Shown here: piece by piece, positions 16,564 through 24,572 of the stretch
Layout: each line of letters starts with the position of its first letter
How positions within the stretch are numbered: position 1 is the first letter of the stretch
IMG/VR virus record: IMGVR_UViG_3300019487_000026
Span: 1-64,000 of that record
DNA: 64,000 nucleotides
Source: a virus
Reading direction: 5' to 3' (one strand)
Translations under genes and position numbers: made by a program
The notes under the pieces: model-generated
Seen by the model: the letters and a program-made list of their open reading frames with translations, nothing else
Databases searched by the model: none
Told to the model about the DNA's origin: nothing

Positions 16564-16822
16564 GGTAAGTTGGATAACAAGGTTTACCAAACCCCGCTGT
16601 AAGGTTAGCAGCCGTTAGGCTGCAACTCCGTAGAGTTCCTCAACAGTGTACGCGTTTTCATCGTTTGCGTTTACGTTTTTGCGCCGATTACGTCAGTCGC
16701 CTGTCGCACTGTCCCCGTCGTCTACAACGTCAATCAATCCTATTTCGGGCCCGTTGATGGTGGACCCGGCCGGTACCGCCCCGGCGTCTTGTCCGCTTTC
16801 GGGACGCTTCACACAGTGATCA
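16564..16822 (-). ncRNA. ssrA: Two-piece (circularly permuted) tmRNA, alphaproteobacterial type
   Basis: On the minus strand the acceptor half comes first and ends in CGGGTCC-A-CCA (3' end at 16758), preceded by a T-arm GCCGG / CCGGC. After only five bases the coding half begins with GGGCCCG (16752-16746), which forms a seven-pair acceptor stem with CGGGTCC. The resume codon is GCA and the tag frame encodes ANDENAYTVEELYGVAA and a TAA stop. The stop sits in a GCAGCC / GGCTGC helix equivalent to P5. A sigma70-type promoter and a terminator flank the gene. tmRNA rescues stalled ribosomes and tags their products for proteolysis. The permuted order is known from alphaproteobacteria and some beta- and cyanobacteria. 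Exact ends of the mature pieces are estimates. Confidence 0.9.
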
Positions 16823-16824
16823 GG

Positions 16825-16855
16825 TATTTATACTACGAAAACTCTAAAAGGTCAA
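16825..16855 (-). promoter_or_regulatory. Sigma70-type promoter of the tmRNA
   Basis: TTGACC (16855-16850), 17-base spacer, TATAAA (16832-16827). The -10 also reads TATAAATA, so it could serve as a late promoter too. Confidence 0.75.
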
Positions 16856-17101
16856 CTAGTTAGGGACATGAATTCTTGTGCCGTTAGCACATTCAATAGT
16901 GTAGCCGTTTACAGCACCGAATTCAATGCTTTTGACCGTTGACTTCTCCTGTTTACAAAGATTGTCAACGAATCCCGGACGGAGCTGAGAAACATGATTC
17001 TGTGGGACTGACTTTGTTTCGGTTGCTCGATATAGAGAGAGGTTCATTGCAATCAAAAGTGGAACTGCGAGAATCAACACTCCCATAACGATTTTATTCA
17101 T
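16856..17101 (-). CDS. Small membrane-anchored protein, 81 aa, unknown
   Basis: One N-terminal hydrophobic segment (about residues 4-24, VMGVLILAVPLLIAM) and a hydrophilic remainder with two Cys (C49 and C71 region) that could form a disulfide outside the cytoplasm. The gene starts one base after the upstream stop. Function unknown. Confidence 0.7.
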   Translation of the reverse strand: MNKIVMGVLILAVPLLIAMNLSLYRATETKSVPQNHVSQLRPGFVDNLCKQEKSTVKSIEFGAVNGYTIECANGTRIHVPN

Positions 17102-17102
17102 C

Positions 17103-17606
17103 TCATCCGCCTTTCTTTACACCTTTTGTGGTGGCCCAGTTTAAATCCAAGTCTTCGGCATATTCTTCGACGGCGTGAAGCGGTGTAGTAAACGCTGGCA
17201 GCTTTGTATAATCAATATCGCCAAGATCGTATGAAAAAGTGATATGGGGCTCGTACGTTGGAAAGTCGTATGTTGCTCCGTGTTCGGCCATCAGTTCTTT
17301 ATGTCGCTTTACGAGTTCGGGACAATCAAGCAGAAGAACCAATGCTTTTGTGGATGGACCTTCACCTCTAGTCTGAAATACTGTGAAGCCTTTCGGATGA
17401 CACGTCAAAGAGATTGGTCCAGCAGGCTTATAGTTCGGTAAATGTTTTCGACTATAAAGAAGTGTTGTATGTACTTTGTCAGGACGAATTGCATTCGGTA
17501 ATTTATTTTCACTGATATATTTGTGAATGGCTCGTTTGCTAGGTGTATCGTAGCGAATACCTGCGTACGTGCCGCGTGCTTGTTCAAAAAGATCTTCAAG
17601 TTTCAT
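17103..17606 (-). CDS. Acb1-like 2H phosphodiesterase (candidate anti-CBASS protein) with LFE leader
   Basis: 167 aa from the ATG at 17606. H46-T-T48 (KVHTTLLYS) and H121-I-T123 (YEPHITFSYD) are the paired catalytic motifs of 2H phosphodiesterases. Both flanks resemble T4 57B (Acb1), which cleaves the cyclic oligonucleotide messengers of CBASS defence. The family match is from memory and the anti-CBASS role is inferred. The leader MKLEDLFE-Q looks like a capsid-targeting sequence. If cut by the head protease, the enzyme could be packaged and injected. Overlaps the upstream stop. Confidence 0.75.
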   Translation of the reverse strand: MKLEDLFEQARGTYAGIRYDTPSKRAIHKYISENKLPNAIRPDKVHTTLLYSRKHLPNYKPAGPISLTCHPKGFTVFQTRGEGPSTKALVLLLDCPELVKRHKELMAEHGATYDFPTYEPHITFSYDLGDIDYTKLPAFTTPLHAVEEYAEDLDLNWATTKGVKKGG

Positions 17607-17781
17607 CGCTGTCAAGTGCCTGTTGTACTTGTTGTTTTCCGAGCCGCCGGTGGTGCTTGCTATGTTGCCGTTTCCACATACGACGATTCTCACGAGCCTC
17701 CCGCTCGATTTCGTAATTTGCTTCGTCCTCTGCCTCGAGCTTACGTTGCAAGTGTGCTTCATCTCTTGACGTTGGCTTCAT
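17596..17781 (-). CDS. Unknown small charged protein, 61 aa
   Basis: Almost entirely charged helix (many Glu, Arg, Gln, His), probably coiled coil. Start overlaps the RNA ligase stop by four bases and its own stop overlaps the Acb1-like start by 11, a tight operon arrangement. No family recognised. Confidence 0.65.
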   Translation of the reverse strand: MKPTSRDEAHLQRKLEAEDEANYEIEREARENRRMWKRQHSKHHRRLGKQQVQQALDSDET

Positions 17782-18869
17782 TTTACACCTTCAAAGCCCG
17801 TCAGCCCTGGTTTCAACTGGTTAGGTACGACTGGTTGTCCGTACATCCAGTGTTTTGTGGTCTGAATATGGCCTTTCCTTACGTATTTACCAACGACATG
17901 TCGAAAGTCACGCATGTGGAACCTTTCATCGACACGGATAACGTACCCCTCTGTTTCGTGAGTTCCTGCGAGTCGTTGATAAGCATCTCGAATTGCTCTT
18001 TCGTCATAAGTTCCCCAGTAGACCACTGGGCAGGGCACAATCGACAGCAACGTAAACCATTCGAGTGTAGACCCCCAGTCAAGAGAATGATTGGAGGAGT
18101 CCCAGATTGCGAAGCCATAAGCGTATGTGTCAAGATCTTTATAGGCAATTGAGTGCTTCGCATAGACATTCTCCACATTGATCCGCCATCCTTCAGGAAT
18201 GTCGGCACAGATTCGTGCATGAAACGCCTTAATCCAATTACGAGACGGATGCCCGCCCGACGAAACGCTTCGTGCATGGATGTGATCGTTATACATTGTT
18301 GTGTTTTCTCCGTCGAGCTTTTCCATAACGATTACTCGACGACCGTCAAACACTTTTGTGTCTTGCATCATTTTGTCATCGTCGTGCATACCAGGCGACC
18401 AGGGAAGGTGCGAGGTTCTTGGATATTTGACATACTTGACAAATTGAGCGAGGTGGTCTGGCAAGAGAATTTTCTGAACACTTTCGTCGTGAAATAATTC
18501 GCCAGCAAATCGACGATCACCTTCGATAATATTGCCCCACTTATCATATTGAACATCATCATAAAAGTGAGGAGGAAGAATTTTCTTCGTAATGCCACAC
18601 TTCTCACGAACCTCCTCGACAGAGAGGAATGTGCTCTCACAATCAAGGTGATGAGTAGCACAAACAGAAGCACCGTTCGAAAGAAAATATCCACCGCATT
18701 CACCCCACAGACGGCGTTCAAGTATATGGTGTGCGTCCACAGCAGGTGCCCCACAGAAGACACAGCGCCCCCGATCACGCTCAAAGACGCGTTCTCTAAA
18801 CTGTTCTCTTGTTAGCAGTGGTTCGCTGATTGTTGACAACCAGTTTACACCACTCGATAAAGTCCTCAT
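17778..18869 (-). CDS. RNA ligase with N-terminal HNH-like zinc module
   Basis: 363 aa. Nucleotidyltransferase motifs in order: I VMEKLDGENT (adenylated Lys), III INVENVYAKHS, IV EGYVIRV and V VGKYVRKGHI. These mark an ATP-dependent RNA ligase that seals RNA breaks. Ahead of them is an HNH-like module (CVFC ... AHHILERR ... CATHH). The present start is created by the end of the inserted endonuclease gene. A 20-codon remnant of what looks like the original N-terminus (MAQLLTRDQFRE) is at 19590-19652, and the ligase itself has LLTREQFRE near its start. T4 relatives repair tRNAs cut by host defence. Confidence 0.88.
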   Translation of the reverse strand: MRTLSSGVNWLSTISEPLLTREQFRERVFERDRGRCVFCGAPAVDAHHILERRLWGECGGYFLSNGASVCATHHLDCESTFLSVEEVREKCGITKKILPPHFYDDVQYDKWGNIIEGDRRFAGELFHDESVQKILLPDHLAQFVKYVKYPRTSHLPWSPGMHDDDKMMQDTKVFDGRRVIVMEKLDGENTTMYNDHIHARSVSSGGHPSRNWIKAFHARICADIPEGWRINVENVYAKHSIAYKDLDTYAYGFAIWDSSNHSLDWGSTLEWFTLLSIVPCPVVYWGTYDERAIRDAYQRLAGTHETEGYVIRVDERFHMRDFRHVVGKYVRKGHIQTTKHWMYGQPVVPNQLKPGLTGFEGVK

Positions 18870-19554
18870 CGCTGCTACTCCGTTTCATTACGTTGATCTG
18901 CTTGTGCACCCACTGTATGTTGCCAGCTACATATCCTTTGGAAGAGTTGATACGATCCAAAGATGCGGTAGACTTTCTATTCCACGACGTCCCGAACTCT
19001 AACACCACTCCCGTCAAAACACACTTACGTTCTTGCTTTATGAACAGTTCCCACGCGTACTTGGGAGTTATGTTGAACACCAAGCCACGTTTGTGAGCGT
19101 TTATTTTCCACAGGTCCCATCGTGAACCGTATATCTCTTCATATCCTGTAAAGTTACCACTTCGCCCGTTGGTTTGTCTCACCTTATGAAAGTGTGGACA
19201 TCCTTTTTTACCGCAAGTTTTGCGTAATCCTTGTTGAAGTTTGCGCAAGCTCTCCCTTCCTAGGTTACCACAATCACACCGCACTTTCATCCACCAATCT
19301 TTTTTGATTGGATCGTGTTCAAAACTTTCAATCGTCAAAAAGTTGAACTTGTACCCTATTAGGTCTTGTTTTGGTTGTCGTTTGAACGGCCTTTGTCGTT
19401 TTTGTATCGATAGTTTTTGCAAGGCAAGGTTCCGCTTGACTGCTTGTTCTCCCGCTCGAAAATGTTTACAGAGTTGTTTCAGTGTGACGCCTTGTTCAAA
19501 CAAGCGTTTCAGCTCTTGTGGATTTAACTGTCGGTATCTTTGCTTGTTGTTCAT
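18796..19554 (-). CDS. Free-standing HNH homing endonuclease inserted in the RNA ligase gene
   Basis: 252 aa. N-terminal helix-turn-helix-like segment (GVTLKQLCKHF), zinc-ribbon Cys pairs (RCDCGN, CGKKGC), and an HNH core ASLDRINSSKGYVAGNIQWV typical of phage endonucleases. The gene has its own TATAAATA box (19587-19594) and an AAGGAGATAT ribosome site. It ends inside the ligase frame. Confidence 0.85.
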   Translation of the reverse strand: MNNKQRYRQLNPQELKRLFEQGVTLKQLCKHFRAGEQAVKRNLALQKLSIQKRQRPFKRQPKQDLIGYKFNFLTIESFEHDPIKKDWWMKVRCDCGNLGRESLRKLQQGLRKTCGKKGCPHFHKVRQTNGRSGNFTGYEEIYGSRWDLWKINAHKRGLVFNITPKYAWELFIKQERKCVLTGVVLEFGTSWNRKSTASLDRINSSKGYVAGNIQWVHKQINVMKRSSSDEDFIEWCKLVVNNQRTTANKRTV

Positions 19555-19586
19555 TGATGAATATCTCCTTATGGTGGTTGTATAGC

Positions 19587-19594
19587 TATTTATA
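19587..19594 (-). promoter_or_regulatory. Late-type promoter box of the inserted endonuclease
   Basis: TATAAATA on the minus strand, inside an imperfect inverted repeat (GGTGGTATA / TATACAACCACC), 33 bases before the endonuclease start. Confidence 0.55.
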
Positions 19595-19652
19595 CCACCG
19601 TACAGAAATAAACGCCCTCTCGGAACTGATCACGTGTTAGTAATTGAGCCAT
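19590..19652 (-). pseudogene. 5' remnant of the RNA ligase gene
   Basis: A 20-codon frame, MAQLLTRDQFREGVYFCTVV, starts in a TAATG overlap with the upstream gene stop. Its LLTRDQFRE matches LLTREQFRE near the present ligase N-terminus at both protein and base level. This looks like the original ligase start cut off by insertion of the endonuclease gene, with the segment duplicated and diverged downstream. Confidence 0.7.
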
Positions 19653-19993
19653 TAATTGTCGAGGCAGCGAATGTCAATGAAGTGTGGCTCTAAGCGAACG
19701 ATCAGGGCCCAGGACCGACCCCTCGTATCGTTGAGCTCGAACCAATAGTATTCGGTGTACGTTGGACGCTCCCCTCCACCATCGATTCGGCCGGGGTGGC
19801 CCACAGCCTCTATAATGGTATTGATAATACGTTGAACAAACGAGTGATGCGAACAAATACGAACGTGAAATGACGGAATCCCCTCGTAAACACCTTCGAT
19901 TGGAAATCGTGAAGGAAGTATTGGCCGCAGATGATCGCGAAGAAGCTCCAAGAGATTGTGATCGTTGAAAAACTCTATTGTTTGCGTTGCCAT
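19652..19993 (-). CDS. Unknown protein, 113 aa
   Basis: Mixed alpha/beta (FHVRICSHHSF, YTEYYWFELND, VRLEPHFIDIRCLDN) with no known motif. Start overlaps the DHFR stop by 19 bases; stop overlaps the ligase remnant start (TAATG). Function unknown. Confidence 0.7.
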   Translation of the reverse strand: MATQTIEFFNDHNLLELLRDHLRPILPSRFPIEGVYEGIPSFHVRICSHHSFVQRIINTIIEAVGHPGRIDGGGERPTYTEYYWFELNDTRGRSWALIVRLEPHFIDIRCLDN

Positions 19994-20652
19994 ACTGTAA
20001 ACCGTAAGTCGTTCGTTGTATTCACCTTGAACATTTGCATGACATCAAAATGTTTCATCAGATACTCAACGGGAAAGAATTTATCGCATTCAAAATTATC
20101 ATTCACAATCGTCAACAGGACGAGAGATGCCATACTAATGCCTTCAAGAAACAATTTTTCTCCACCAATAATGAACTGTGGACGATCGTCATCATTTGGA
20201 AGATGCGTCTCTACGTCGTAAATTGACTTGACCACCGTGGCATTTGCGATATCTTTTAGCGTGTCGCTGACAACAAAGCACGTCCGTCCTGGAAGGACCT
20301 GATCGTCATACCGGCCCATCGTTGTTTGATTACCGTGAACAACATGAACCTTTGGTTTCAGCTGGCGAGCATTGATATCTTCGTATGTTTTCCGTCCCAT
20401 AATACAGATTTGCCCTTCTGTGCGGGTGCGAAACCAGCGAAAGTCCTCCGGATGGTGCCAAGGAATTTTGCCGTCTTTTGAAAACCCACGATTAGCATCA
20501 ACGGCAGCAATCACAATCGTTTCGCGACGACGCGGCGGAGTTTTATCCAACTCAGCTTGGAGGATACCTGATCCTGTTCGTTGTTTTGCATTACGAATCT
20601 GTTGGTCGTGTTCTGCTTTTATTTGGCGAAAGATTTCATCTTCAATAGACAT
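19975..20652 (-). CDS. Dihydrofolate reductase with N-terminal extension
   Basis: 225 aa. The DHFR core starts near residue 45: VIAAVDANRGFSKDGKIPWHHPEDFRWF, then ICIMGRKTYEDI and FIIGGEKLF (NADPH-binding). Regenerates tetrahydrofolate used by the ThyA encoded downstream-upstream in the same strand block. The first 45 residues are charged helix absent from ordinary DHFRs. Start overlaps the ligA stop (TAATG). Confidence 0.92.
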   Translation of the reverse strand: MSIEDEIFRQIKAEHDQQIRNAKQRTGSGILQAELDKTPPRRRETIVIAAVDANRGFSKDGKIPWHHPEDFRWFRTRTEGQICIMGRKTYEDINARQLKPKVHVVHGNQTTMGRYDDQVLPGRTCFVVSDTLKDIANATVVKSIYDVETHLPNDDDRPQFIIGGEKLFLEGISMASLVLLTIVNDNFECDKFFPVEYLMKHFDVMQMFKVNTTNDLRFTVWQRKQ

Positions 20653-22583
20653 TATAGCATCGCCTTCAATTGGTCCACCGAGATGACTTTCACGCCCAGT
20701 TCCTTGGCTTTGGTGATTTTGGTTGAGCCACTTTCGGGACTATCGGCAACAAGAATCGTTGTTTTGCTGCTCACAGCACTTCCCATCTTTCCGCCTTGTG
20801 CTTCGACCATTTCCTCAAGCTCCTTCGAACGAAATCCCGTAAACACAATCGTTTGGCCAGACATTCCACCCGTCTTCGGTTCTTCGTACTTAGCAAATTT
20901 TACGTATGGATTGATCTTCATGAGGAATGCCGTAACGGCAGGCATTCCATTGACAATCTTTGTCGCCGTTTTATGCTCGAAGCCATCAACCGTGAGGATA
21001 TCGACAATGTTCTCACATCGAGTCATCTTACCTTCAAACGCCTCAAATAGCTTCTTCATCTTGCGAACGCCAATCCCTCGTCCAAGCGCCGAGTGTGCAC
21101 CCATCAGGACATACAGAGGAATGTTGGTCAACTTTGCACGGAGACCATCAAACACCTTTTTGCCGATCGCTTTACCGAGCATTGAGCACATTTCGGCTTC
21201 GGTCAGCGTGATGACACTTTCGGGCGTGGTGAAACCTTTGTCAAACAGCGTCTGCAGATTCCCTTCCTTGAGGGCTGGCACGTCAATCGACGTGAAGAAA
21301 TCTTTGAGCTGTTCGAGTTGAACCGTTGGGTTAGTTTTGAGGTCCTTGACGATAAGATCAACACCTGTGTCTGTCCAGTTTCCGTCGGGAAGGACAACAT
21401 TCTTGATCGGTTTGACAACCCCAACAATAAACGGAATTACATCTCCGCTGCGAGTGATCTTGATTTTAGCACCAGGTCCAATTCCATTGTCTTTGATGAA
21501 TTTGGCATTGAAGCCAGTCGCAAATTGAACAGACACACCAACGAGTTCGACGGTTTCAACATTGACACGAGGTTTGAGATAGCCGTCCTTCGATACATTC
21601 CACTCAACGCCCTTCACAGTTGTGATGGCGAGATTCGAGGCATCAGCAATCTTGTATTTGCGAGCGTATTCCGGATTCAGCGTGTCGCGTGAAGGCGTAA
21701 TTTTCTTGCGAAGGTCCGCTTTGTTAACCTCGAGTACCAACCCGTCGATCTCATACACCCCCTCGGCGCGCCTGGTGTTCAATTGGTCAGTAAGAGTGTT
21801 ATCGTTAAGCTCCTTGCCAAGATACGTTGACCAGCCAGGCACGAGAAAACCATGCTTGATAACAAGCTCGTCCAGCTGATTGGACTTGCCTTCATGATCA
21901 GCACCATTGAGAATTTCGTAGGCAACGAAATCGAGATATTGATAGACAGCTTCAATATTCTTTTCGGCGTTCATAAGGCCAGCCGTCATGTTACGAGCAT
22001 TCTTGTATGCTTGACCGCTTCGGGACTTGACAAGCTCTTGAGCGGCTGGAAAGTTGGCTTTTTTCATCAGAATTTCGCCACGAACTCGGAGATTCGGATT
22101 GCGAACCTGTTGAGGAACAGTCGGAATGCGTCGAATGTGCCGAGTAATGTCGGCGCCCTGAATACCATCGCCGCGAGAAAAGGCAATCTGCAGCTTACCG
22201 TTGCCATCATAAACAATTTGGGCGCTGGTACCATCGAGCTTTTCACCGACAACGATATGTTCTTTCTCGAGATTATACTGTTTCACCCACTTCTCCGTAT
22301 CACCTTCGTAGGCTTGGGTGAGGGAGCCCATTTTGTGGGGTAGGTTGATTTTTCCGCCACGAACTTCACTTCCCACACCGAGGAAGTACACGTGATCTGG
22401 ACTGGTGGTTTGGGCGTATCTACGGATCGTATCGTACTGTTCGTCGCTGAGAAAACTCTCGGTCCCGTTATGGTATAACCCATCGGCCACCTGAAGAATT
22501 TGGATAATCTCGTCAAGAGATAGGGATTCCTCACCAAACAGAAGGTAATCTTGGGCGAGTTGTTGAACGGTACGTTTGGTCAT
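20652..22583 (-). CDS. ligA: NAD-dependent DNA ligase
   Basis: About 643 aa from the ATG at 22583 with a CTGGAG ribosome site. Motif I EKLDGTSAQI holds the adenylated Lys, motif III RVRGEILM follows, then an OB fold, helix-hairpin-helix repeats and a C-terminal BRCT domain (SGQTIVFTGFRSKELEEMVEAQGG). The four-Cys zinc finger of cellular LigA is not evident. T4 itself uses an ATP ligase, so this is a different lineage choice. Confidence 0.93.
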   Translation of the reverse strand: MTKRTVQQLAQDYLLFGEESLSLDEIIQILQVADGLYHNGTESFLSDEQYDTIRRYAQTTSPDHVYFLGVGSEVRGGKINLPHKMGSLTQAYEGDTEKWVKQYNLEKEHIVVGEKLDGTSAQIVYDGNGKLQIAFSRGDGIQGADITRHIRRIPTVPQQVRNPNLRVRGEILMKKANFPAAQELVKSRSGQAYKNARNMTAGLMNAEKNIEAVYQYLDFVAYEILNGADHEGKSNQLDELVIKHGFLVPGWSTYLGKELNDNTLTDQLNTRRAEGVYEIDGLVLEVNKADLRKKITPSRDTLNPEYARKYKIADASNLAITTVKGVEWNVSKDGYLKPRVNVETVELVGVSVQFATGFNAKFIKDNGIGPGAKIKITRSGDVIPFIVGVVKPIKNVVLPDGNWTDTGVDLIVKDLKTNPTVQLEQLKDFFTSIDVPALKEGNLQTLFDKGFTTPESVITLTEAEMCSMLGKAIGKKVFDGLRAKLTNIPLYVLMGAHSALGRGIGVRKMKKLFEAFEGKMTRCENIVDILTVDGFEHKTATKIVNGMPAVTAFLMKINPYVKFAKYEEPKTGGMSGQTIVFTGFRSKELEEMVEAQGGKMGSAVSSKTTILVADSPESGSTKITKAKELGVKVISVDQLKAML

Positions 22584-22611
22584 GTGAACACTCCAGGAAT
22601 CAGTAAAGTGC

Positions 22612-22640
22612 ACCTTACACCATTAGGGTTTTCCTGTCAA
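22612..22640 (-). promoter_or_regulatory. Sigma70-type promoter before ligA
   Basis: TTGACA (22640-22635), 17-base spacer, TAAGGT (22617-22612), 29 bases before the ligA ATG. Confidence 0.7.
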
Positions 22641-22644
22641 CGCC

Positions 22645-24387
22645 TCATACAGCAACATCCATTTGAATTGCTGGATGGCTCTCGTACTCCTCAACTATGA
22701 AGTCCTCATACTTGAAGTCGTCAATGTTTCCAATCTTGCGAGCAAATTTGAATGTGGGTGACAAAAACATGTTCCGTTTTACTTGTTCTTGTAGCTTTTC
22801 TTTGTGATTGATGTAGATGTGAACATCAGCACCATTCCAGATCAATTCGCCCGGTGCCATGTTGACAACTTCGGCAAACATTCGAAGGAGAAAACTATAC
22901 TGAACAATATTGAACGGCACACCAAGTCCAACATCACAAGAGCGTTGGTTGACCAGGACAGAAAGACCATATTTGGGAGCGTTGAGGTCTTCAAGCAACT
23001 CATGCGGGTCTTTTTGCACCTGGGTTGCTTCAAGGGCGTCGAGAACGCCATAGCGTTTTGTTACAGCCAAGAAACGTTCTTGATCTGTTAGAGGTCTCGT
23101 GTAGAATTGAAACGCGTAATGGCACGGAGGCAGTTTCATCTGTGGAAGATCAGCGACGTTCCAAGCTGAGATGATTAGGCGACGGTCGGTTGGATTGTGC
23201 TTCAGTTTGTCTACGACTTGGGCAATTTGGTCAGTAAAAAGTTGTTGACGAAACACGCACCCGGGCTTTGGTTCAACTTTTTCAAACACCCACTTTCGTG
23301 TTTGTTGTTTAGGTGAATGGAGTAGGGCTGTTGATATTGCTTGGCTGTGTTTAATCCCTTGTTGCCTCGCAAACCAACGCTGAACTGTGAATTCATATTT
23401 CTTCCCTGTTGGTTTGTGTGTAGCAATATATTTGCTTCCATCAAGCTTAGGAAGCACCTGATTGTATTTGGAGGGAAGAAAGACACACGTATTCTTAGAG
23501 TATGAAGACGCACCAAAATAATCTTTATCAAGATCGTATTGAGAAGGATGCGTTGTCCATTGTGTGAAGTAAACGAGATCGTGGATATCACGCAGAAAGT
23601 TTGCAAAGCATCGCCACTGCTGATCAACAAACACGCCTTGTCCACCATACAGGTAATATTCAGGAATAGATGTGTCGTAGCATCGACGCATCATATTATA
23701 CCAAAGATTATACGCAGTGTTATAATAAGATGGCCGTTCTTTATATTCACCTATACATCCCTGTCCAAACACTGTAATGTTATACGGGTCAGCAACCTGA
23801 CCACGTCGTAGGTTTGAACGAAATGCTTCGACAAGAGAAGTTGTATTTTCAAATTGAACAAGGTATCGACTGTTCTTATTACCTTGTTGGGAAATTTTGC
23901 GAATGACAGTGAACCAATCACCTCTATTGTTTTGAAGTTTTTGACCTGTAAGGCCGTCCTCGTCAGTTGGTTCAAGAAGTTCGTTCGTTGGAGCAGTGAA
24001 CGGAGCATCAACACCACCAGAACGTATTGAAATTTCAACGACATTATTCATCCAATCAACTGTCTCCCATTTACGCCATTGAAAACCATAAATTTTATTT
24101 AAGTGCCCTTCGGTCGCGGCCCATTCATCCCAGATCGACACCCCATTATCTTGCAGATACTTGATATTGCTGCTGCCAGACATCATCCACAGGAGCTCAT
24201 GGATGATTGATTTTGTATGGACCTTTTTCGTTGTCAAAATCGGAATCGTGTTATCGCTCAAATCAAAACGCATCTGATAACCAAACACACCAATCGTATC
24301 AATACCGGTTCGATTTGGCTTCTGGACTCCGTTGGATAGAACATGATTGACACATTCTATGTATTTGATGTCATGAAATGCGGTCAT
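22645..24387 (-). CDS. thyA: Thymidylate synthase ThyA with a ~275-residue in-frame endonuclease-like insert
   Basis: 580 aa against about 265-290 for usual ThyA. N-terminal part (to WRKWE, residue 108) and C-terminal part (from about residue 384, TDQIAQVVDKLK) align with ThyA, including RRLIISAWN, the catalytic Cys422 in LPPCHYAFQFY and the RSCDVGLGVPFNI motif. The insert lies between the YGFQWR and DQI segments. No intein splice blocks are visible. Methylates dUMP to dTMP using the folate cycle with DHFR. Overlaps the upstream gene by four bases. Confidence 0.88.
   Translation of the reverse strand: MTAFHDIKYIECVNHVLSNGVQKPNRTGIDTIGVFGYQMRFDLSDNTIPILTTKKVHTKSIIHELLWMMSGSSNIKYLQDNGVSIWDEWAATEGHLNKIYGFQWRKWETVDWMNNVVEISIRSGGVDAPFTAPTNELLEPTDEDGLTGQKLQNNRGDWFTVIRKISQQGNKNSRYLVQFENTTSLVEAFRSNLRRGQVADPYNITVFGQGCIGEYKERPSYYNTAYNLWYNMMRRCYDTSIPEYYLYGGQGVFVDQQWRCFANFLRDIHDLVYFTQWTTHPSQYDLDKDYFGASSYSKNTCVFLPSKYNQVLPKLDGSKYIATHKPTGKKYEFTVQRWFARQQGIKHSQAISTALLHSPKQQTRKWVFEKVEPKPGCVFRQQLFTDQIAQVVDKLKHNPTDRRLIISAWNVADLPQMKLPPCHYAFQFYTRPLTDQERFLAVTKRYGVLDALEATQVQKDPHELLEDLNAPKYGLSVLVNQRSCDVGLGVPFNIVQYSFLLRMFAEVVNMAPGELIWNGADVHIYINHKEKLQEQVKRNMFLSPTFKFARKIGNIDDFKYEDFIVEEYESHPAIQMDVAV
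23239..24063 (-). other. Insert in ThyA resembling a homing endonuclease with NUMOD-type DNA-binding module
   Basis: Approximate limits, ThyA residues 109-383. It contains YNLWYNMMRRCYDTSIPEYYLYGG and NTCVFLPSKYNQ, as seen in free-standing phage endonucleases, and a C-terminal TGKKYEFTVQRWFARQQGI...IS segment like NUMOD modules. It is in frame with both ThyA halves. It lacks an initial Cys/Ser block A and a terminal HN, so either it stays in the mature enzyme as a loop or the region is a self-splicing intron whose reading frame happens to be open. Confidence 0.65.
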
Positions 24388-24572
24388 TCTTCACCTGTGC
24401 TTGGTTGGACAATGAAAAGTACTCGCTCGGGAACCCACTTATGCCACAGTCCGTCCTTGTCGTTTTGAGGAGTGATCTCTACTAACATTTCCTCTTTCTT
24501 TGACTCTAAAGTCCGCTTTGCGGTGCGACCCGTCTTTCGCACTTCGACGTTTTCGTACACATAGGTAGTCAT
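24384..24572 (-). CDS. Unknown small protein, 62 aa
   Basis: Basic N-terminal half (VRKTGRTAKRTLESKKEE), beta-rich end. Four-base overlaps on both sides with Thg1 and ThyA genes support its reality. No family recognised. Confidence 0.65.
   Translation of the reverse strand: MTTYVYENVEVRKTGRTAKRTLESKKEEMLVEITPQNDKDGLWHKWVPERVLFIVQPSTGEE

Noticed and set aside
16591-16855. Non-coding gap with odd GC-rich stretch, first taken as an attachment site
   Set aside because: It resolves as a permuted tmRNA with tag frame, acceptor stem, promoter and terminator.
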